A stretch of 64,000 nucleotides of DNA, taken from contig NC_017030.1 of the NCBI RefSeq assembly GCF_000255295.1, positions 3,410,001 through 3,474,000 of the forward strand. The letters run 5' to 3'. Positions 22,811-32,274 of this stretch are shown here, piece after piece. The stretch is from Corallococcus coralloides DSM 2259 (GTDB taxonomy: Bacteria; Myxococcota; Myxococcia; Myxococcales; Myxococcaceae). The position numbers and the translations under genes were made by a program. The notes below the pieces were generated by a model. It worked only from the letters and a program-made list of their open reading frames with translations. It ran no database searches and was not told where the DNA came from. The stretch's first letter is position 1, and every line of letters starts with the position of its first letter.

Positions 22811-23818
22811 TCAGCGGCCGGAGAGCAACTCCGTGGTGAAGGAGAAGCCGCCCAGCAGGTAGGGCATGGCGTTCATGCGGTTCTCATGTTTGAGGTACCA
22901 GCCGGCCATGACCACCACGGTGGGCTTGCCCATGAGGCCGCCCGGCTTCGTGTCGAAGGCATACGCGACGAGCGGGCCCACGCGGACGTGCGAGTTGGTG
23001 GGAAGCGTTCGTCCGGGCAGCGGCTCCACCGCGCTGGTGTCTTCGTCGTAGCGGGGCCACACCGCGGAGAGCCGGGCGCCCAGCGTCCACTGTCCGGCCA
23101 GCCAGAGAAGGTCCGTGTCGTTGGCGAGCACCCAGCCCTTGCCGGGCACCAGCGTGTCCAGCGTCGGGTCGTAGAACGTGCCTCGCGTCCCACCGTCGCG
23201 CAGCGACATGTTCCAGTACTCGATGGCCAGCTTCGAGCGCAGCGCCAGGGACTTCACCTTCGCCTGGAGCATGGGCTCCACGTAGAAGTGGTGCCCGGAG
23301 GTGCCGTAGGCGGTGTCGTTGGTCGCGCTGCGCAGGTCGTCGTCGTAGGGCTGGAAGGAGTCCGGATAGGACTGGACGCTGCCGAAGGTGCCGAAGAACT
23401 GGACGTACTCGTAGCCGGCGCGGACGTTGAAGATCGCCAGCGGCTGCAGCTCCACCACGGGCCCCAGCTTGAAGAACGCGGGGCTCAGCCTGAGGCTCGC
23501 GCCGGCGCTGGCGTACGTGTCGCGCAGGAGCAGGGAAGGGCTGTCGACGAGGCGCTTCTGGTAGACGAGCCGGTTCTGCGACTCGAGCCCCAGCGGGTTG
23601 TAGCGGACCACGTTGAGGGTGGTGAAGTAGACGCGGCTGTCGGGCAGGGGCGGCAGCACCGGGGGCGGCACGTCCTCCGTGATGGGCGCCTGGGGCTGCT
23701 GCGCGGCCACGGGCGCGCCCAGGCCCAGCAGGGCGAGCAGCGCGGCGCGCGTGAGCGCCTTCGACAGGGACGGGGTGCGGACAGGCGTCGGGCGCTGCGG
23801 GAACACGTTCGCGGGCAT
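22811..23818 (-). CDS. Putative outer-membrane protein, 335 aa
   Basis: Not assigned to a named family. A long N-terminal signal ([22 protein letters not shown]) is followed by strands alternating polar and aromatic residues, such as [27 protein letters not shown] and [13 protein letters not shown]. The pattern and length suggest a 12-14-stranded beta barrel. The gene has a good ribosome site (GAGAGGA before ATG 23818). It sits just downstream of the OprP-type porin gene on the same strand, so they may be cotranscribed. Substrate or role unknown. Confidence 0.6.
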   Translation of the reverse strand: MPANVFPQRPTPVRTPSLSKALTRAALLALLGLGAPVAAQQPQAPITEDVPPPVLPPLPDSRVYFTTLNVVRYNPLGLESQNRLVYQKRLVDSPSLLLRDTYASAGASLRLSPAFFKLGPVVELQPLAIFNVRAGYEYVQFFGTFGSVQSYPDSFQPYDDDLRSATNDTAYGTSGHHFYVEPMLQAKVKSLALRSKLAIEYWNMSLRDGGTRGTFYDPTLDTLVPGKGWVLANDTDLLWLAGQWTLGARLSAVWPRYDEDTSAVEPLPGRTLPTNSHVRVGPLVAYAFDTKPGGLMGKPTVVVMAGWYLKHENRMNAMPYLLGGFSFTTELLSGR

Positions 23819-23983
23819 GCGTCCTCTCGGCGGAGTCCGCGGGAGCGGCCCCCGGGAAGGGCCACCCGACGCGGGCGGCGGGAGCGTCGTGCACCTGACG
23901 TGGGCGCTTCAAGACGCACCAGGACGAAGCCCTGGATGACACCCGGCGTCAGCCCAGGGTTCACGGCTCGCGGGCGGGGGTTT

Positions 23984-25312
23984 TCAGAACGTGAGCTGGA
24001 AGCGGGACAGGAGGACGTTCTCGGGGAGCCGGTCGCCGCCATCCGGGGCGCCGCCCACGTAGTTCGTGCGGTGGAAGTTCAGGGCGAAGCGCACGCGCCG
24101 GTTGAAGGCGAACGTCGTGGCGACGCCGAAGCCCCTCGCCTCGCTCACGGACTGAGCAGGGTTGGCGAAGCGGGGGAAGGTGGCGTCGTCCACGTCCAGC
24201 GCGTGGTAGCGCGCCGCCACCTCCAGCGCGCCGCCCTCGAGCGTCTTCGGATTGAAGGGCGTCGTGGGCCGGGCGCCTTCGAAGGACGCCTTCCCTCCGA
24301 ACACCCACGACACCGACGTCTGCCACGCGTGGTGGTGCAGTCGCGCGCGTGCATCCGCGATCCGTACCTCTTGCGACGAGCGCACGTACTCAGCGAGGAG
24401 GCCGAAGTGCCCCCAGTAGAAGTGCCCCTGGGGCGTGATCCGCAGGTGCTGGCCGTGAGCCGTCACCGTCTCGCCGGTGCCCGCGTTGTTGAGGTAGCTG
24501 AAGATGATCTCCTGGCCCGGGCTGCGCCACGGCGCGAGCCCGGTGTTGGTGGTGTTTCCGAACTGGAGGCCGCGCGTCACCGCGAGGCCCAGCCCCAGGC
24601 CCTGGAGGAAGGACGGCTCGCGGCCCTTGAAGGGCAGGGCGAAGACGCGGGCGACCAGGTCGAAGCTGTCGTCGGGGTTGGCGTCGGTGCTGGCGCCGTC
24701 GGGGTCCCCATTCACCGCCGCCAGCGAGTACTGCCACCGGCCGCCTTCGCCCTCGCCGTGCAGCTCCAGGCCCTCGTCGCGGTTGGGGACCAGGTCCACC
24801 GTGAGCGAGCGCTCGATGAAGGGGTTGTCCATGTCGGACTGGAGCAGCTCCAGGCCGAAGGGCGTCTTGAACCGGCCCGCGCGCAGGCGGACCCACTCCC
24901 CTGGACGGAAGTCGATGAACGCGTCCTGGATGACGGATTGCCCGACGCCGAAGTCCGGCATGAAGCGGAAGTCGATGAAGCCGAAGAGCGTCCCGTCCAG
25001 GATGGGGCGCATGCGCCGGATGAGGAACGTGTTCGTGCCGGTGCGGTCCGTGTCCTCGAAGTAGAAGCGTCCGTCGCCCTGGAGCTGGCCGCGCAGCTTG
25101 AGCACGAAGGCCTTGTCCGAGGACGACAGCGTGAAGCCTTCCTCGGAGATGTGGATGACCGGCGGCTCCGCGGCCCGGGGAGGCTCGGAAGCGGGCTCGG
25201 AGGCAGGCTCGGAAGCGGGCTTGGGCGTGGGCTCCGCGGCCTGTGCGTGGACGCAGGGCGCGGCGAGCAGCAGGCCCGTGGCAACGAGGGCGGGGGCGGA
25301 GAAGGTGGACAC
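23984..25312 (-). CDS. Phosphate-selective porin O/P family (OprP-like)
   Basis: Outer-membrane trimeric porin family for phosphate or polyphosphate uptake. Length 442 residues. Signal peptide ends near HAQA, then a linker with the repeated five-residue unit PASEP. Diagnostic stretches are [54 protein letters not shown] and the aromatic C-terminus LSRFQLTF needed for barrel insertion. Arg/Lys-rich strands fit an anion channel. GTG start at 25312 with GAGGT five bases upstream. No pho box was identified. Confidence 0.85.
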   Translation of the reverse strand: MSTFSAPALVATGLLLAAPCVHAQAAEPTPKPASEPASEPASEPPRAAEPPVIHISEEGFTLSSSDKAFVLKLRGQLQGDGRFYFEDTDRTGTNTFLIRRMRPILDGTLFGFIDFRFMPDFGVGQSVIQDAFIDFRPGEWVRLRAGRFKTPFGLELLQSDMDNPFIERSLTVDLVPNRDEGLELHGEGEGGRWQYSLAAVNGDPDGASTDANPDDSFDLVARVFALPFKGREPSFLQGLGLGLAVTRGLQFGNTTNTGLAPWRSPGQEIIFSYLNNAGTGETVTAHGQHLRITPQGHFYWGHFGLLAEYVRSSQEVRIADARARLHHHAWQTSVSWVFGGKASFEGARPTTPFNPKTLEGGALEVAARYHALDVDDATFPRFANPAQSVSEARGFGVATTFAFNRRVRFALNFHRTNYVGGAPDGGDRLPENVLLSRFQLTF

Positions 25313-25489
25313 GCGGGACCTCGGGGGACGGGCTCCAGGAGGGCGGAGTGCCCCCGCGTCCGTCGGGCGCGACCGGGATGCGGACGGGCACGTTGGTGGC
25401 GGGAAAGTCTTGCTGTCAAGAATCGCGGGGAAGACCTGTTGTCACCTTCACTTGCCGGATCCGGGGTGGTCTGGTTCAAGCTGGGGGGC

Positions 25490-26443
25490 ATGTCCGTGAC
25501 CAAGCCCCGCGCCGCATCGATGTACGTCGACCTGGACCGCGACGCGTGGCGCGAGCTCCGGGCCTCCACGCCGCTGACGTTGACGGCGGAAGAGGTGGAG
25601 AAGCTGCGAGGCCTGGGGGACCGGCTGGACATCCAGGAGGTGGAGGACGTCTACCTGCCGCTGTCGCGCCTCTTGCACCTGCAGGTGGCGTCGGCGCAGT
25701 CGCTGTGGGCGGCGCAGCAGGCGTTCCTGGGCTATTCGGTGCGCAAGGTGCCGTTCATCATCGCCATCGCGGGCAGCGTGGCGGTGGGCAAGAGCACGAC
25801 GGCGCGCATCCTCCAGGCGCTCCTGGCGCGCTGGCCGGATCATCCGCGTGTGTCGCTGGTGACGACGGACGGGTTCCTCTATCCGAACCGGGTGCTCGCC
25901 GAGCGGGGCATCATGAACCGCAAGGGCTTTCCGGAGAGCTATGACCGGCGCGCGCTGGTGCGGTTCCTGGCGGAGCTGAAGGCGGGGCGCGACGAGGTGA
26001 CGGCGCCGGTGTACTCGCACCTCGTCTACGACATCGTGCCGGAGGAGGCGCAGTCCATCCGGCAGCCGGACATCCTCATCCTGGAGGGGCTCAACGTCCT
26101 GCAGACGGGGCCGGTGGAGGGTGGGCGGCTGCCGCAGACGTTCCTGTCGGACTTCTTCGACTTCTCCATCTACGTGGACGCGAGCGAGACGGACATCCGC
26201 CACTGGTACGTGGAGCGCTTCCTGCGCCTGTGGGAGACGGCGTTCCGCGACGAGCGGTCCTTCTTCCGGCGCTTCTCCGAACTGACGCGCGAGCAGGCGA
26301 TTGCCCGGGCCGCGTCGGTGTGGGCGGAGATCAACGGGCCCAACCTGGCGGAGAACATCGCGCCCACGCGTTCACGGGCAAGGCTCATCCTGGTGAAGGG
26401 CAACGACCACAAGGTCCGCCGCGTGCGGATGCGCAAGCTGTAG
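25490..26443 (+). CDS. coaA: Pantothenate kinase, type I (CoaA)
   Basis: Phosphorylates pantothenate, the first and regulated step of coenzyme A synthesis, in the cytoplasm. Length 317 residues, matching the E. coli enzyme. Walker A GSVAVGKS (95-102), the substrate stretch [11 protein letters not shown], and [16 protein letters not shown] and [15 protein letters not shown] are typical. The start codon follows a run GGGGGGC. The gene is 17 bases upstream of a cysteine synthase, and cysteine is itself a CoA precursor, so the pairing makes metabolic sense. Confidence 0.96.
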   Translation: MSVTKPRAASMYVDLDRDAWRELRASTPLTLTAEEVEKLRGLGDRLDIQEVEDVYLPLSRLLHLQVASAQSLWAAQQAFLGYSVRKVPFIIAIAGSVAVGKSTTARILQALLARWPDHPRVSLVTTDGFLYPNRVLAERGIMNRKGFPESYDRRALVRFLAELKAGRDEVTAPVYSHLVYDIVPEEAQSIRQPDILILEGLNVLQTGPVEGGRLPQTFLSDFFDFSIYVDASETDIRHWYVERFLRLWETAFRDERSFFRRFSELTREQAIARAASVWAEINGPNLAENIAPTRSRARLILVKGNDHKVRRVRMRKL

Positions 26444-26460
26444 CTCGGGGGAGGACGGAC

Positions 26461-27453
26461 ATGGCGCCACGAATGGGTTCGCTCTGGGACGCGGTGGGGA
26501 ACACGCCGCTGTTGCGCATTGGCTCGCTCAGCCGTCAGACGGGCTGTGACATCGTCGCCAAGGCGGAGTTCATGAACCCGGGCGGGAGCATCAAGGACCG
26601 GGCCGCCAAGGGGATGATCCAACGCGCGGAAGGAACGGGGCTGCTGAAGCCGGGCGGCACGATTGTCGAAGGCACCGCGGGCAACACCGGCATTGGCCTG
26701 GGACTCCTGGGGCGCGAGCGCGGCTACCGCGTGGTGGTGACGATGCCGGACAACCAGGCGCGCGAGAAATACGAGTACCTGGAGGCGATGGGCGTGGAGG
26801 TGCGGCGGGTGCCGGCGGTGCCATTCTCCAATCCCTCGCATTTCTTCCACCAGGCGCGGGTGCTGGCGGAAGCGAACGGCTGGGCGTGGATGAACCAGTT
26901 CGAGAACACGGCGAACGGCGACTTCCACTACGAGACGACGGGGCCGGAGATCTGGGAGCAGGCCGAGGGCAGGGTGGACGTGCTGGTGGCGTCGGTGGGC
27001 AGCGGCGGAACGCTGTCCGGGACGAGCCGCTACCTGAAGGAGAAGAACCCGGCCTTGCGCGTGGTGTTGGTGGATCCGCCGGGGTCGGGGCTCTACTGCC
27101 AGGTGCGCACGGGGAAGATGGAGACGGCGGGGAGCTCCATCACGGAAGGCATTGGCATCATGCGGCTGACGGAGAACTTCCGGCAGGCGCGCGTGGATGA
27201 AGCGATGCGCCTGGAGGACCAGGGCATGCTGGAGATGCTCTACCACCTGGCCCGAGAGGACGCGCTGGTGGTGGGCACCTCCGCGGCCCTGAACGTGAGG
27301 GCCGCCTGGGAGGTGGCGCGCAAGCACCAGGGACAGGGCCTGCGAATCGTCACGTTCCTGTGCGACCACGGCAGCCGCTATGCCTCCAAGGTGTTCAACC
27401 CGGAGTTCCTCGCGTCGAAGGGGCTCACGGTGAAGCCGCTGCCAGCAGTGTGA
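26461..27453 (+). CDS. cysK: Cysteine synthase (O-acetylserine sulfhydrylase family)
   Basis: PLP-dependent fold type II enzyme that makes cysteine from O-acetylserine and sulfide. Length 330 residues. PLP lysine Lys45 lies in NPGGSIKDRAAK. The substrate loop is EGTAGNTGIGL, with Ala where many family members have Ser. The phosphate-binding loop is GSGGTLSGT, and the end reads VTFLCDHGSRYASKVFN, which fits a CysK subgroup. AGGACGG precedes the ATG. The substrate change cannot be judged; cystathionine beta-synthase activity is an alternative. It is cotranscribed with coaA. Confidence 0.85.
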   Translation: MAPRMGSLWDAVGNTPLLRIGSLSRQTGCDIVAKAEFMNPGGSIKDRAAKGMIQRAEGTGLLKPGGTIVEGTAGNTGIGLGLLGRERGYRVVVTMPDNQAREKYEYLEAMGVEVRRVPAVPFSNPSHFFHQARVLAEANGWAWMNQFENTANGDFHYETTGPEIWEQAEGRVDVLVASVGSGGTLSGTSRYLKEKNPALRVVLVDPPGSGLYCQVRTGKMETAGSSITEGIGIMRLTENFRQARVDEAMRLEDQGMLEMLYHLAREDALVVGTSAALNVRAAWEVARKHQGQGLRIVTFLCDHGSRYASKVFNPEFLASKGLTVKPLPAV

Positions 27454-27466
27454 GGCACCAGGGCCG

Positions 27467-28735
27467 CTACGGGCTGGCGACCACCCGGAGAGCGGGCTCC
27501 GAGGGGGCCTCCTCCTTGGCGGTGAGGGACAGCTCCAGGCTCCGGGTGACCAGGGCCTTGAGCGCCCACACCTCTGGAATCGTCTGGATGTAGACCCGAC
27601 TGATGCCGAACGCCGCGGGGGACGCTTCGACCTCGAACCCCGCGGCGAGCATCTTCGCCTCCTCGACAGGGACCCAGGTGGCGATGCACTTGCGCTTGCC
27701 ATTGCCGAAGAACCGCACGAACCACTTCGTGGGCCTCTTGAAGGACACGTTGAAGTAGTTCGACGTGTCCCGGTAGAGGACATCCTCCGCCGCGTGGCCG
27801 TTCTTGGTGCAGATGTCCCGGACGACGCCGAAGAAGGCCAGTTCCTCCTCGGTGGGCTCCACGGCGACGCGTGTCTTGTCGTCCCCCGAGGCGCGGGGCT
27901 CCGTGTCGAAAGGCTTCGCGCTGTCCGGCTTCACCACGTTGGGGCCGTCCTTGGCGGCGGGTGCTTCGGTGCCTTCGTTCAGGCGCTGGATGCGCTCCTT
28001 GAGCTTGTCGAGGAAGTCGTCGCCCATGACGCGGAGGAGGGTGGGCTCGATGGCCTCCTTCGCGACCTCCGCGAGGCGCTCCATCACGGCGGTCGTCCGC
28101 TTCCCCTTGTAGATGTCCTCGGTGAGCCACTTGAGGAAGCCCTCGTGCTCGCCGGGCGATTTGAGGGCGGCGGACAGCTTGTCGATCATCCCCTGGCGGT
28201 AGCGGCTGTTCTCCGCGTCGGTGATGAGCGTCGTGGCGTTGAAGGACTCGCGGCTGAACTTGGAAAGGAACTTCGCGACCTTGGCCCAGTCCGACTTCGT
28301 GTCCTCCAGGGAGAACGTGAAGAAGGGCTCCGGGTCCATGACGTTGGGGTTCTCCAGGTCCCCGAAGAACAGGTAGTGGCACCCATCCGTGATGATGCCG
28401 AAGTGGAGCTCCGGGAGCTGGGAGAGGTAGCGGGCCAGTTGCTGGGCGCGCGACTTGAGGTCGGTGCCCAGGGGCTTGGTTTCAATGACGATGAGGGGCT
28501 TCTGTCCCGTCTGGTCGAAGATGGCGAAGTCCATGCGGTCCGGCAGCTTCTTGCCGTCGCCCTGGACGAAGTCCGCCGCGTACTCGAGGCGAACCTCCCG
28601 CGGAAGACCGGGGTCGTAGCCAAGCAGCCGGATGAAGGGGACCACCAGCGCCAGCTTTGCGGTCTCTTCGTTGGAGATGAAGGATTTGGAATCCTGATAG
28701 CGTTTGACCAGCTCCAGCAATTGATTCGCGTCCAC
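27467..28735 (-). CDS. Orphan HsdR_N-domain (type I restriction-like) nuclease protein
   Basis: A 422-residue protein whose first 150 residues match the N-terminal nuclease domain of type I restriction HsdR. PD-(D/E)xK residues are Asp69 (DRMDFAIF), Glu85 and Lys87 (PLIVIETKP). No helicase or specificity gene lies nearby. The middle is helical with a charged linker (about 260-310); the C-terminus (TKWFVRFFGNGKRKCIATW) may be a second alpha/beta domain. GTG 28735 has a G-rich site six bases upstream, and the frame extends open to 28834 without conserved sequence. It may act as a defence or repair nuclease; its role is uncertain. Confidence 0.75.
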   Translation of the reverse strand: MDANQLLELVKRYQDSKSFISNEETAKLALVVPFIRLLGYDPGLPREVRLEYAADFVQGDGKKLPDRMDFAIFDQTGQKPLIVIETKPLGTDLKSRAQQLARYLSQLPELHFGIITDGCHYLFFGDLENPNVMDPEPFFTFSLEDTKSDWAKVAKFLSKFSRESFNATTLITDAENSRYRQGMIDKLSAALKSPGEHEGFLKWLTEDIYKGKRTTAVMERLAEVAKEAIEPTLLRVMGDDFLDKLKERIQRLNEGTEAPAAKDGPNVVKPDSAKPFDTEPRASGDDKTRVAVEPTEEELAFFGVVRDICTKNGHAAEDVLYRDTSNYFNVSFKRPTKWFVRFFGNGKRKCIATWVPVEEAKMLAAGFEVEASPAAFGISRVYIQTIPEVWALKALVTRSLELSLTAKEEAPSEPALRVVASP

Positions 28736-28839
28736 GGTTATCCCCCCTGCAACCCGTCGAGCCCGGGCCGTGCCAGCAGTGAGAACAGACTGGCGACGTC
28801 CAGGACTACAATCCGTTGGATTGTGTTTGGCCATACCTC

Positions 28840-29790
28840 CTATGGGGTATCCGGGGGCAGAGAAGAGATGGGAGTGCGTCCGTCACGTCCCCCCGACGAA
28901 CTCTCCTCCACACGGAGCGGTGCCTCCGGCGTCTCGTCTTGTGCGGAGGCTGGAGGAGGGCGGTCGACGGTACCTTCCTCGCTGCTGGGGGGAGTCTCCA
29001 ATGCGGCGTCCTGGCCCGTGGCTGCCACGGGCGTGCCGAAGTGGACCTCCTGGGCGCATGGGGCCTCTGGGGACGCAGGTTCCTGGGGAGCAGGAGCGAA
29101 AGCATTCAGTACGCGCTCATCTCGAGCCTTCAGCAGTGCCGGCAGCTCGTTCTGAAGTGCCTGCACGTCGCGCTCGTGCAGGATCGCCGTCACGCGGAAG
29201 GCCCACTCGCGCAGCGCCTCTCCGCCCATGAGCGGCAGCAGTTGGGCTGCGCCTCCCAGGAATGCCCGCTGCAGGGACTGAACAAGGAGCACGTGGCCGG
29301 GACGCGCCGCCACCCGCGCGGCCTGCCGCAGCAACTCGAACTCCACCTGCGCGCAGGTGGCCCCCGACTCCCAGCGCGCCGCGTCCTGGAGCTGGAAGCA
29401 CGTACTTCCCAGTCGGTCCAGGTCGAGGTCCGAGGCCCTCGCGCAGCAATCGGCCAGAAGCTCCAACAGCACCTGCCGTTTGAGGCTGAAGTAGCCCTCC
29501 AGGAGCCACCGGGCGTCCGGGTTTCGCGCGTCATGCAGCGCCAGGCCCAGGTTCTCCAGCGTCAGCGACTCATCCAGCGCCACCGCGCGCGTCTTGCGTC
29601 CGGAGCGCTGCACCACCAGGCCCCTCGCCGCCAGCCGTCGCAGCGCCTCACGGATGGTGCCCCGGCATACCTCATAGCGACGCGCCAGCTTCGCTTCCGA
29701 ACCAAACTGCCCGCTCGGGTGCAGCCGCCCCAGCGCGATGTCGCGCTCGATTTGCGCCTCCACATAGGCCACGAGTCCTCCCCGTTCCAT
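28840..29790 (-). CDS. GntR-family transcriptional regulator (FadR-type)
   Basis: A 316-residue DNA-binding protein. The winged helix is FGSEAKLARRYEVCRGTIRE then ALRRLAARGLVVQRSGRKTR, near residues 30-70. An all-helical FadR/FCD-like effector domain follows (about 80-230). The last 85 residues are Pro/Ser/Glu-rich and probably disordered. GGAG stands seven bases before ATG 29790. The gene is divergent from the SnoaL-like gene across a 482-base gap with two palindromes, which could be its operators. The ligand is unknown. Confidence 0.78.
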   Translation of the reverse strand: MERGGLVAYVEAQIERDIALGRLHPSGQFGSEAKLARRYEVCRGTIREALRRLAARGLVVQRSGRKTRAVALDESLTLENLGLALHDARNPDARWLLEGYFSLKRQVLLELLADCCARASDLDLDRLGSTCFQLQDAARWESGATCAQVEFELLRQAARVAARPGHVLLVQSLQRAFLGGAAQLLPLMGGEALREWAFRVTAILHERDVQALQNELPALLKARDERVLNAFAPAPQEPASPEAPCAQEVHFGTPVAATGQDAALETPPSSEEGTVDRPPPASAQDETPEAPLRVEESSSGGRDGRTPISSLPPDTP

Positions 29791-29911
29791 CCCCACGCTC
29801 CTCCTCGTCCCAGTATCGCCATCCAACCACAGGGGTCTGACATGGACGTTGAGGGCCCACCCTCAGCGTCGCTTGCCGGGCGAGCGCGCCCCCGGGCCCG
29901 GGCGGTGAAAA

Positions 29912-29955
29912 ACCTGTCCGACTGTCGGACAGGTTTTGAGGCAACCGGGCCCGGG
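29912..29955 (+). repeat. Palindromic repeat element, copy 1
   Basis: The core is a perfect 29-base palindrome at 29909-29937 (AAAACCTGTCCGAC, central T, and its complement), followed by TTTGAGGCAACC and GGGCCCGGG. It matches copy 2 at 40 of 44 positions. It could be a regulator binding site or a member of a dispersed repeat family. Confidence 0.8.
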
Positions 29956-30053
29956 CGGGCGCTTCCATCCGTGCACCCTGTGGGTTGGCGTTTGAGCGCG
30001 CATGACGTTGCTCCCCTGTTGGGCCGATGCGGTCTCGGGTCCATGCGGCGGAG

Positions 30054-30097
30054 ACCTGTCCGACAGTTGGACAGGTTTTGAGGGAAACGGGCCCGGG
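30054..30097 (+). repeat. Palindromic repeat element, copy 2
   Basis: Same orientation as copy 1, starting 142 bases downstream. The 23-base core ACCTGTCC-N7-GGACAGGT is nearly palindromic, and the flank TTTGAGG then GGGCCCGGG is kept outside the palindrome. This is stronger evidence for a repeated unit than for two chance operators. Confidence 0.8.
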
Positions 30098-30272
30098 TCG
30101 GTCCTCCCTCCGTGGCCCCATGCTGGCTTCCGCGTATGCACTCCGCCGCGATCCTCCGGCGCGCTTCGTGAGGCACGCGTCATCACGGGGACCATTGAGT
30201 CGACGGGTTTGTTAACGAATCCCAGGCGACCTGCTTAGGATGCGCGCCGTCCTCTTCCTTCATGGAGCTTCG

Positions 30273-30899
30273 ATGGTGCGCACCCGGCTCGTAGGTCTCC
30301 TGGCGTTGCTGTTCGTCGCGGTCCCCGTTTTGGCGGGGGCTCAGGATGCCGTGGCTCCGGCGGCGGTGGCTTCTGGCGATGAAGCGACGCACCAGGCGCT
30401 GCGTGCCATCAAGCAGGACATGGAGGATGCGCTCAACAAGCAGGACCTGGACCGGCTGCTGTCGCACCTGCATCCGGACGTCGTGTTCTCCACCATGAAC
30501 AACGACGTTCGCGTGGGGAAGGACGCCATCCGCGCGTACTACGCGCAGATGCTGGGCGGCCCGAACAGCGTCGTGAAGAAGGTCACCGCGAAGTTCGACG
30601 TGGATGCGCTCACGCGGCTTTATGGCAACTCGGGCGTCGCGTACGGCTCGTCGCTGGACCATTACATCCTGAACGACGGCACGGACCTCGTCGTCAATGG
30701 GCGGTGGACCTGCACCCTGGTGAAGGAGGGGGACCGGTGGCTCATCGCCGCGTTCCACTACTCCACCAACGTGTTCGACAACCCCCTGCTCACCAAGGTG
30801 AAGAACGCCGCCCTGGGCTTCGGCGCCCTGGTTGCGGTCGCCGCGCTCGGCGCGGGGTTCTTCATCGGGCGTCGGGGACGCCGGCCGGCGACGGCTTGA
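30273..30899 (+). CDS. Exported SnoaL/NTF2-like protein with C-terminal membrane anchor
   Basis: A 208-residue protein: signal MVRTRLVGLLALLFVAVPVLAG, an NTF2-like alpha+beta domain (about 40-160; IKQDMEDALNKQDLDRLLSH, HPDVVFSTMNNDV, GDRWLIAAFHYS), then a single transmembrane helix (ALGFGALVAVAALGAGFFIG) and a basic tail. The fold often binds small ligands or catalyses simple reactions, but no catalytic set is evident. GGAG lies five bases before ATG 30273. The 3' end overlaps the convergent DUF418 gene by 38 bases. Confidence 0.7.
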   Translation: MVRTRLVGLLALLFVAVPVLAGAQDAVAPAAVASGDEATHQALRAIKQDMEDALNKQDLDRLLSHLHPDVVFSTMNNDVRVGKDAIRAYYAQMLGGPNSVVKKVTAKFDVDALTRLYGNSGVAYGSSLDHYILNDGTDLVVNGRWTCTLVKEGDRWLIAAFHYSTNVFDNPLLTKVKNAALGFGALVAVAALGAGFFIGRRGRRPATA

Positions 30900-32172
30900 G
30901 CGCGAGCCGCATGGGCTGGCGCTGGCCGTAGGTGAGCGAGCGCCACAGCCACTCCGCCGGACCGAAGCGGAAGCGCGACAGCCAGGCTTGGCTCAGTGGA
31001 ATCTGGAGCGCGAACACGAGCAGGGTCAGCGCCACGCAGCGTGATGGCGGCAGCTTTCCGATGAGCCCCAACCCCCAGCCGTCGTAGATCCAGAGGCTCA
31101 CCACCGTCTGCATCAGGTAGTTGGTGAGCGCCATGCGCCCCACCGGTGCCAGGACGCCCAGCCACCTGCGCCAGCGCTCCTGCTGGAAGAGCAGGGCGAA
31201 GGCTGCCACGTAGGCCGCGGCGAGGCCCAGGTAGCCCATCTCCTGGATCGCGGACAGGGTGAACATCCAGTGGGCTTTCGACGGATCCAGCACCCCCGCG
31301 AGCCGCAGGTGCTGCACCACCGCTCCCGCGCCATTTCCCAGCACGCCCAGCACCAGACCCCAGGCCAGCATCTTCCGGTGCCAGGCGCGGTGGCGCTCCA
31401 CGTCCTGGAGCAACAGGTGCCGGCCCGCGAGCAGCCCCAGCAGGAACCGGCCCAGGATGAAGATCATCCACAGCAGCCGCTTCAGCGTGGGCAGCATGTA
31501 CTGGAGGAAGTGCGCGTTCGCGGCCTGCGTCGTCCAGAGCGAGTCGCTCTGGAGTCCCAACAGCAACTGCCCCCGCGTCTGGGCCTCCATGGCTTCCGTG
31601 GCCTTCGCGGCGTCTGCCGCTGCCTGTGCTCCGTGCAGCAGGATGGGACCGAAGTGCAGGAGCGCTGGCACCAGCAATGGCACCACCACCACCGACAGGC
31701 CTACCCACACCAGCAGCGTCCGGTCCGAACGGTTGCGGAAGAGGAGCAACGCGAAGCCCAGCAGGGCGTAGGTGGAGAGCACGTCTCCCGCCCAGAGCGC
31801 CGTGAGATGCACGACCCCGATGCCCAGCAACACCAGCAGGCGCCGTGAATACACCGGGACGACGGAGGCTCCTCGTGACTCGGCACGCGTCAGCTGGATG
31901 GAGAACCCCAGCCCGAAGAGGAAGGCGAACAGCGTGACGAACTTCTGGTTCACGAAGAAGTGGTAGATCGCCGTGACGGCCGCCTCGAAGGGCGGCGCCG
32001 CCAGTGCCTGGGCCTGCTCTCGTGGCATCAAGACCCGGCCGCTGAACCAGGCGAAGCTGTTCGACACGAAGACGCCCCACAACGCGAAGCCGCGCAGCAC
32101 ATCCAGGAGCGGCAACCGCTCAGAGACATCCACCGGACGGGCGCTGGAAACGGAAGGGACGGAGTCGGACAT
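30862..32172 (-). CDS. DUF418-family integral membrane protein
   Basis: A 436-residue polytopic membrane protein. It starts SERLPLLDVLRGFALWGVFV, the DUF418 opening, and ends with the diagnostic region MALTNYLMQTVVSLWIY and GPAEWLWRSLTYG. About ten membrane helices are seen. The family is linked to acyltransferase-like membrane proteins, but its function is unknown. It follows the PAP2/prenyl-synthase fusion by 102 bases on the same strand and may belong to that operon. Confidence 0.82.
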   Translation of the reverse strand: MSDSVPSVSSARPVDVSERLPLLDVLRGFALWGVFVSNSFAWFSGRVLMPREQAQALAAPPFEAAVTAIYHFFVNQKFVTLFAFLFGLGFSIQLTRAESRGASVVPVYSRRLLVLLGIGVVHLTALWAGDVLSTYALLGFALLLFRNRSDRTLLVWVGLSVVVVPLLVPALLHFGPILLHGAQAAADAAKATEAMEAQTRGQLLLGLQSDSLWTTQAANAHFLQYMLPTLKRLLWMIFILGRFLLGLLAGRHLLLQDVERHRAWHRKMLAWGLVLGVLGNGAGAVVQHLRLAGVLDPSKAHWMFTLSAIQEMGYLGLAAAYVAAFALLFQQERWRRWLGVLAPVGRMALTNYLMQTVVSLWIYDGWGLGLIGKLPPSRCVALTLLVFALQIPLSQAWLSRFRFGPAEWLWRSLTYGQRQPMRLALKPSPAGVPDAR

Positions 32173-32274
32173 GCGTCCAGCAGATGCCTGCGTCCGCTTC
32201 GCGTCAACGCATGCGCCACGTCATCCTCGGCGACCTCACCCCACGCGCATGGAGGGTGACCGTGCGTGAAGGAC

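Larger units (their letters stand above)
29791..30272. other. Long non-coding divergent region
   Basis: This is the only stretch over 300 bases without a convincing gene. It holds the promoters for the GntR and SnoaL-like genes and two copies of a palindromic element (29912-29955, 30054-30097). GGGCCCGGG also occurs left of the first copy (29893-29901). The part next to 30273 is less G+C rich (GGGTTTGTTAACGAATCC). No RNA gene was recognised. Confidence 0.7.

Noticed and set aside
22781..25489. In-frame extension of coaA for about 900 codons upstream
   Set aside because: Only the last 317 residues are CoaA. The rest is antisense to two outer-membrane protein genes, and a G-rich ribosome site marks ATG 25490.
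29912..30097. CRISPR-like array
   Set aside because: Only two copies exist, the repeat is itself palindromic over its core, and no cas genes are near.
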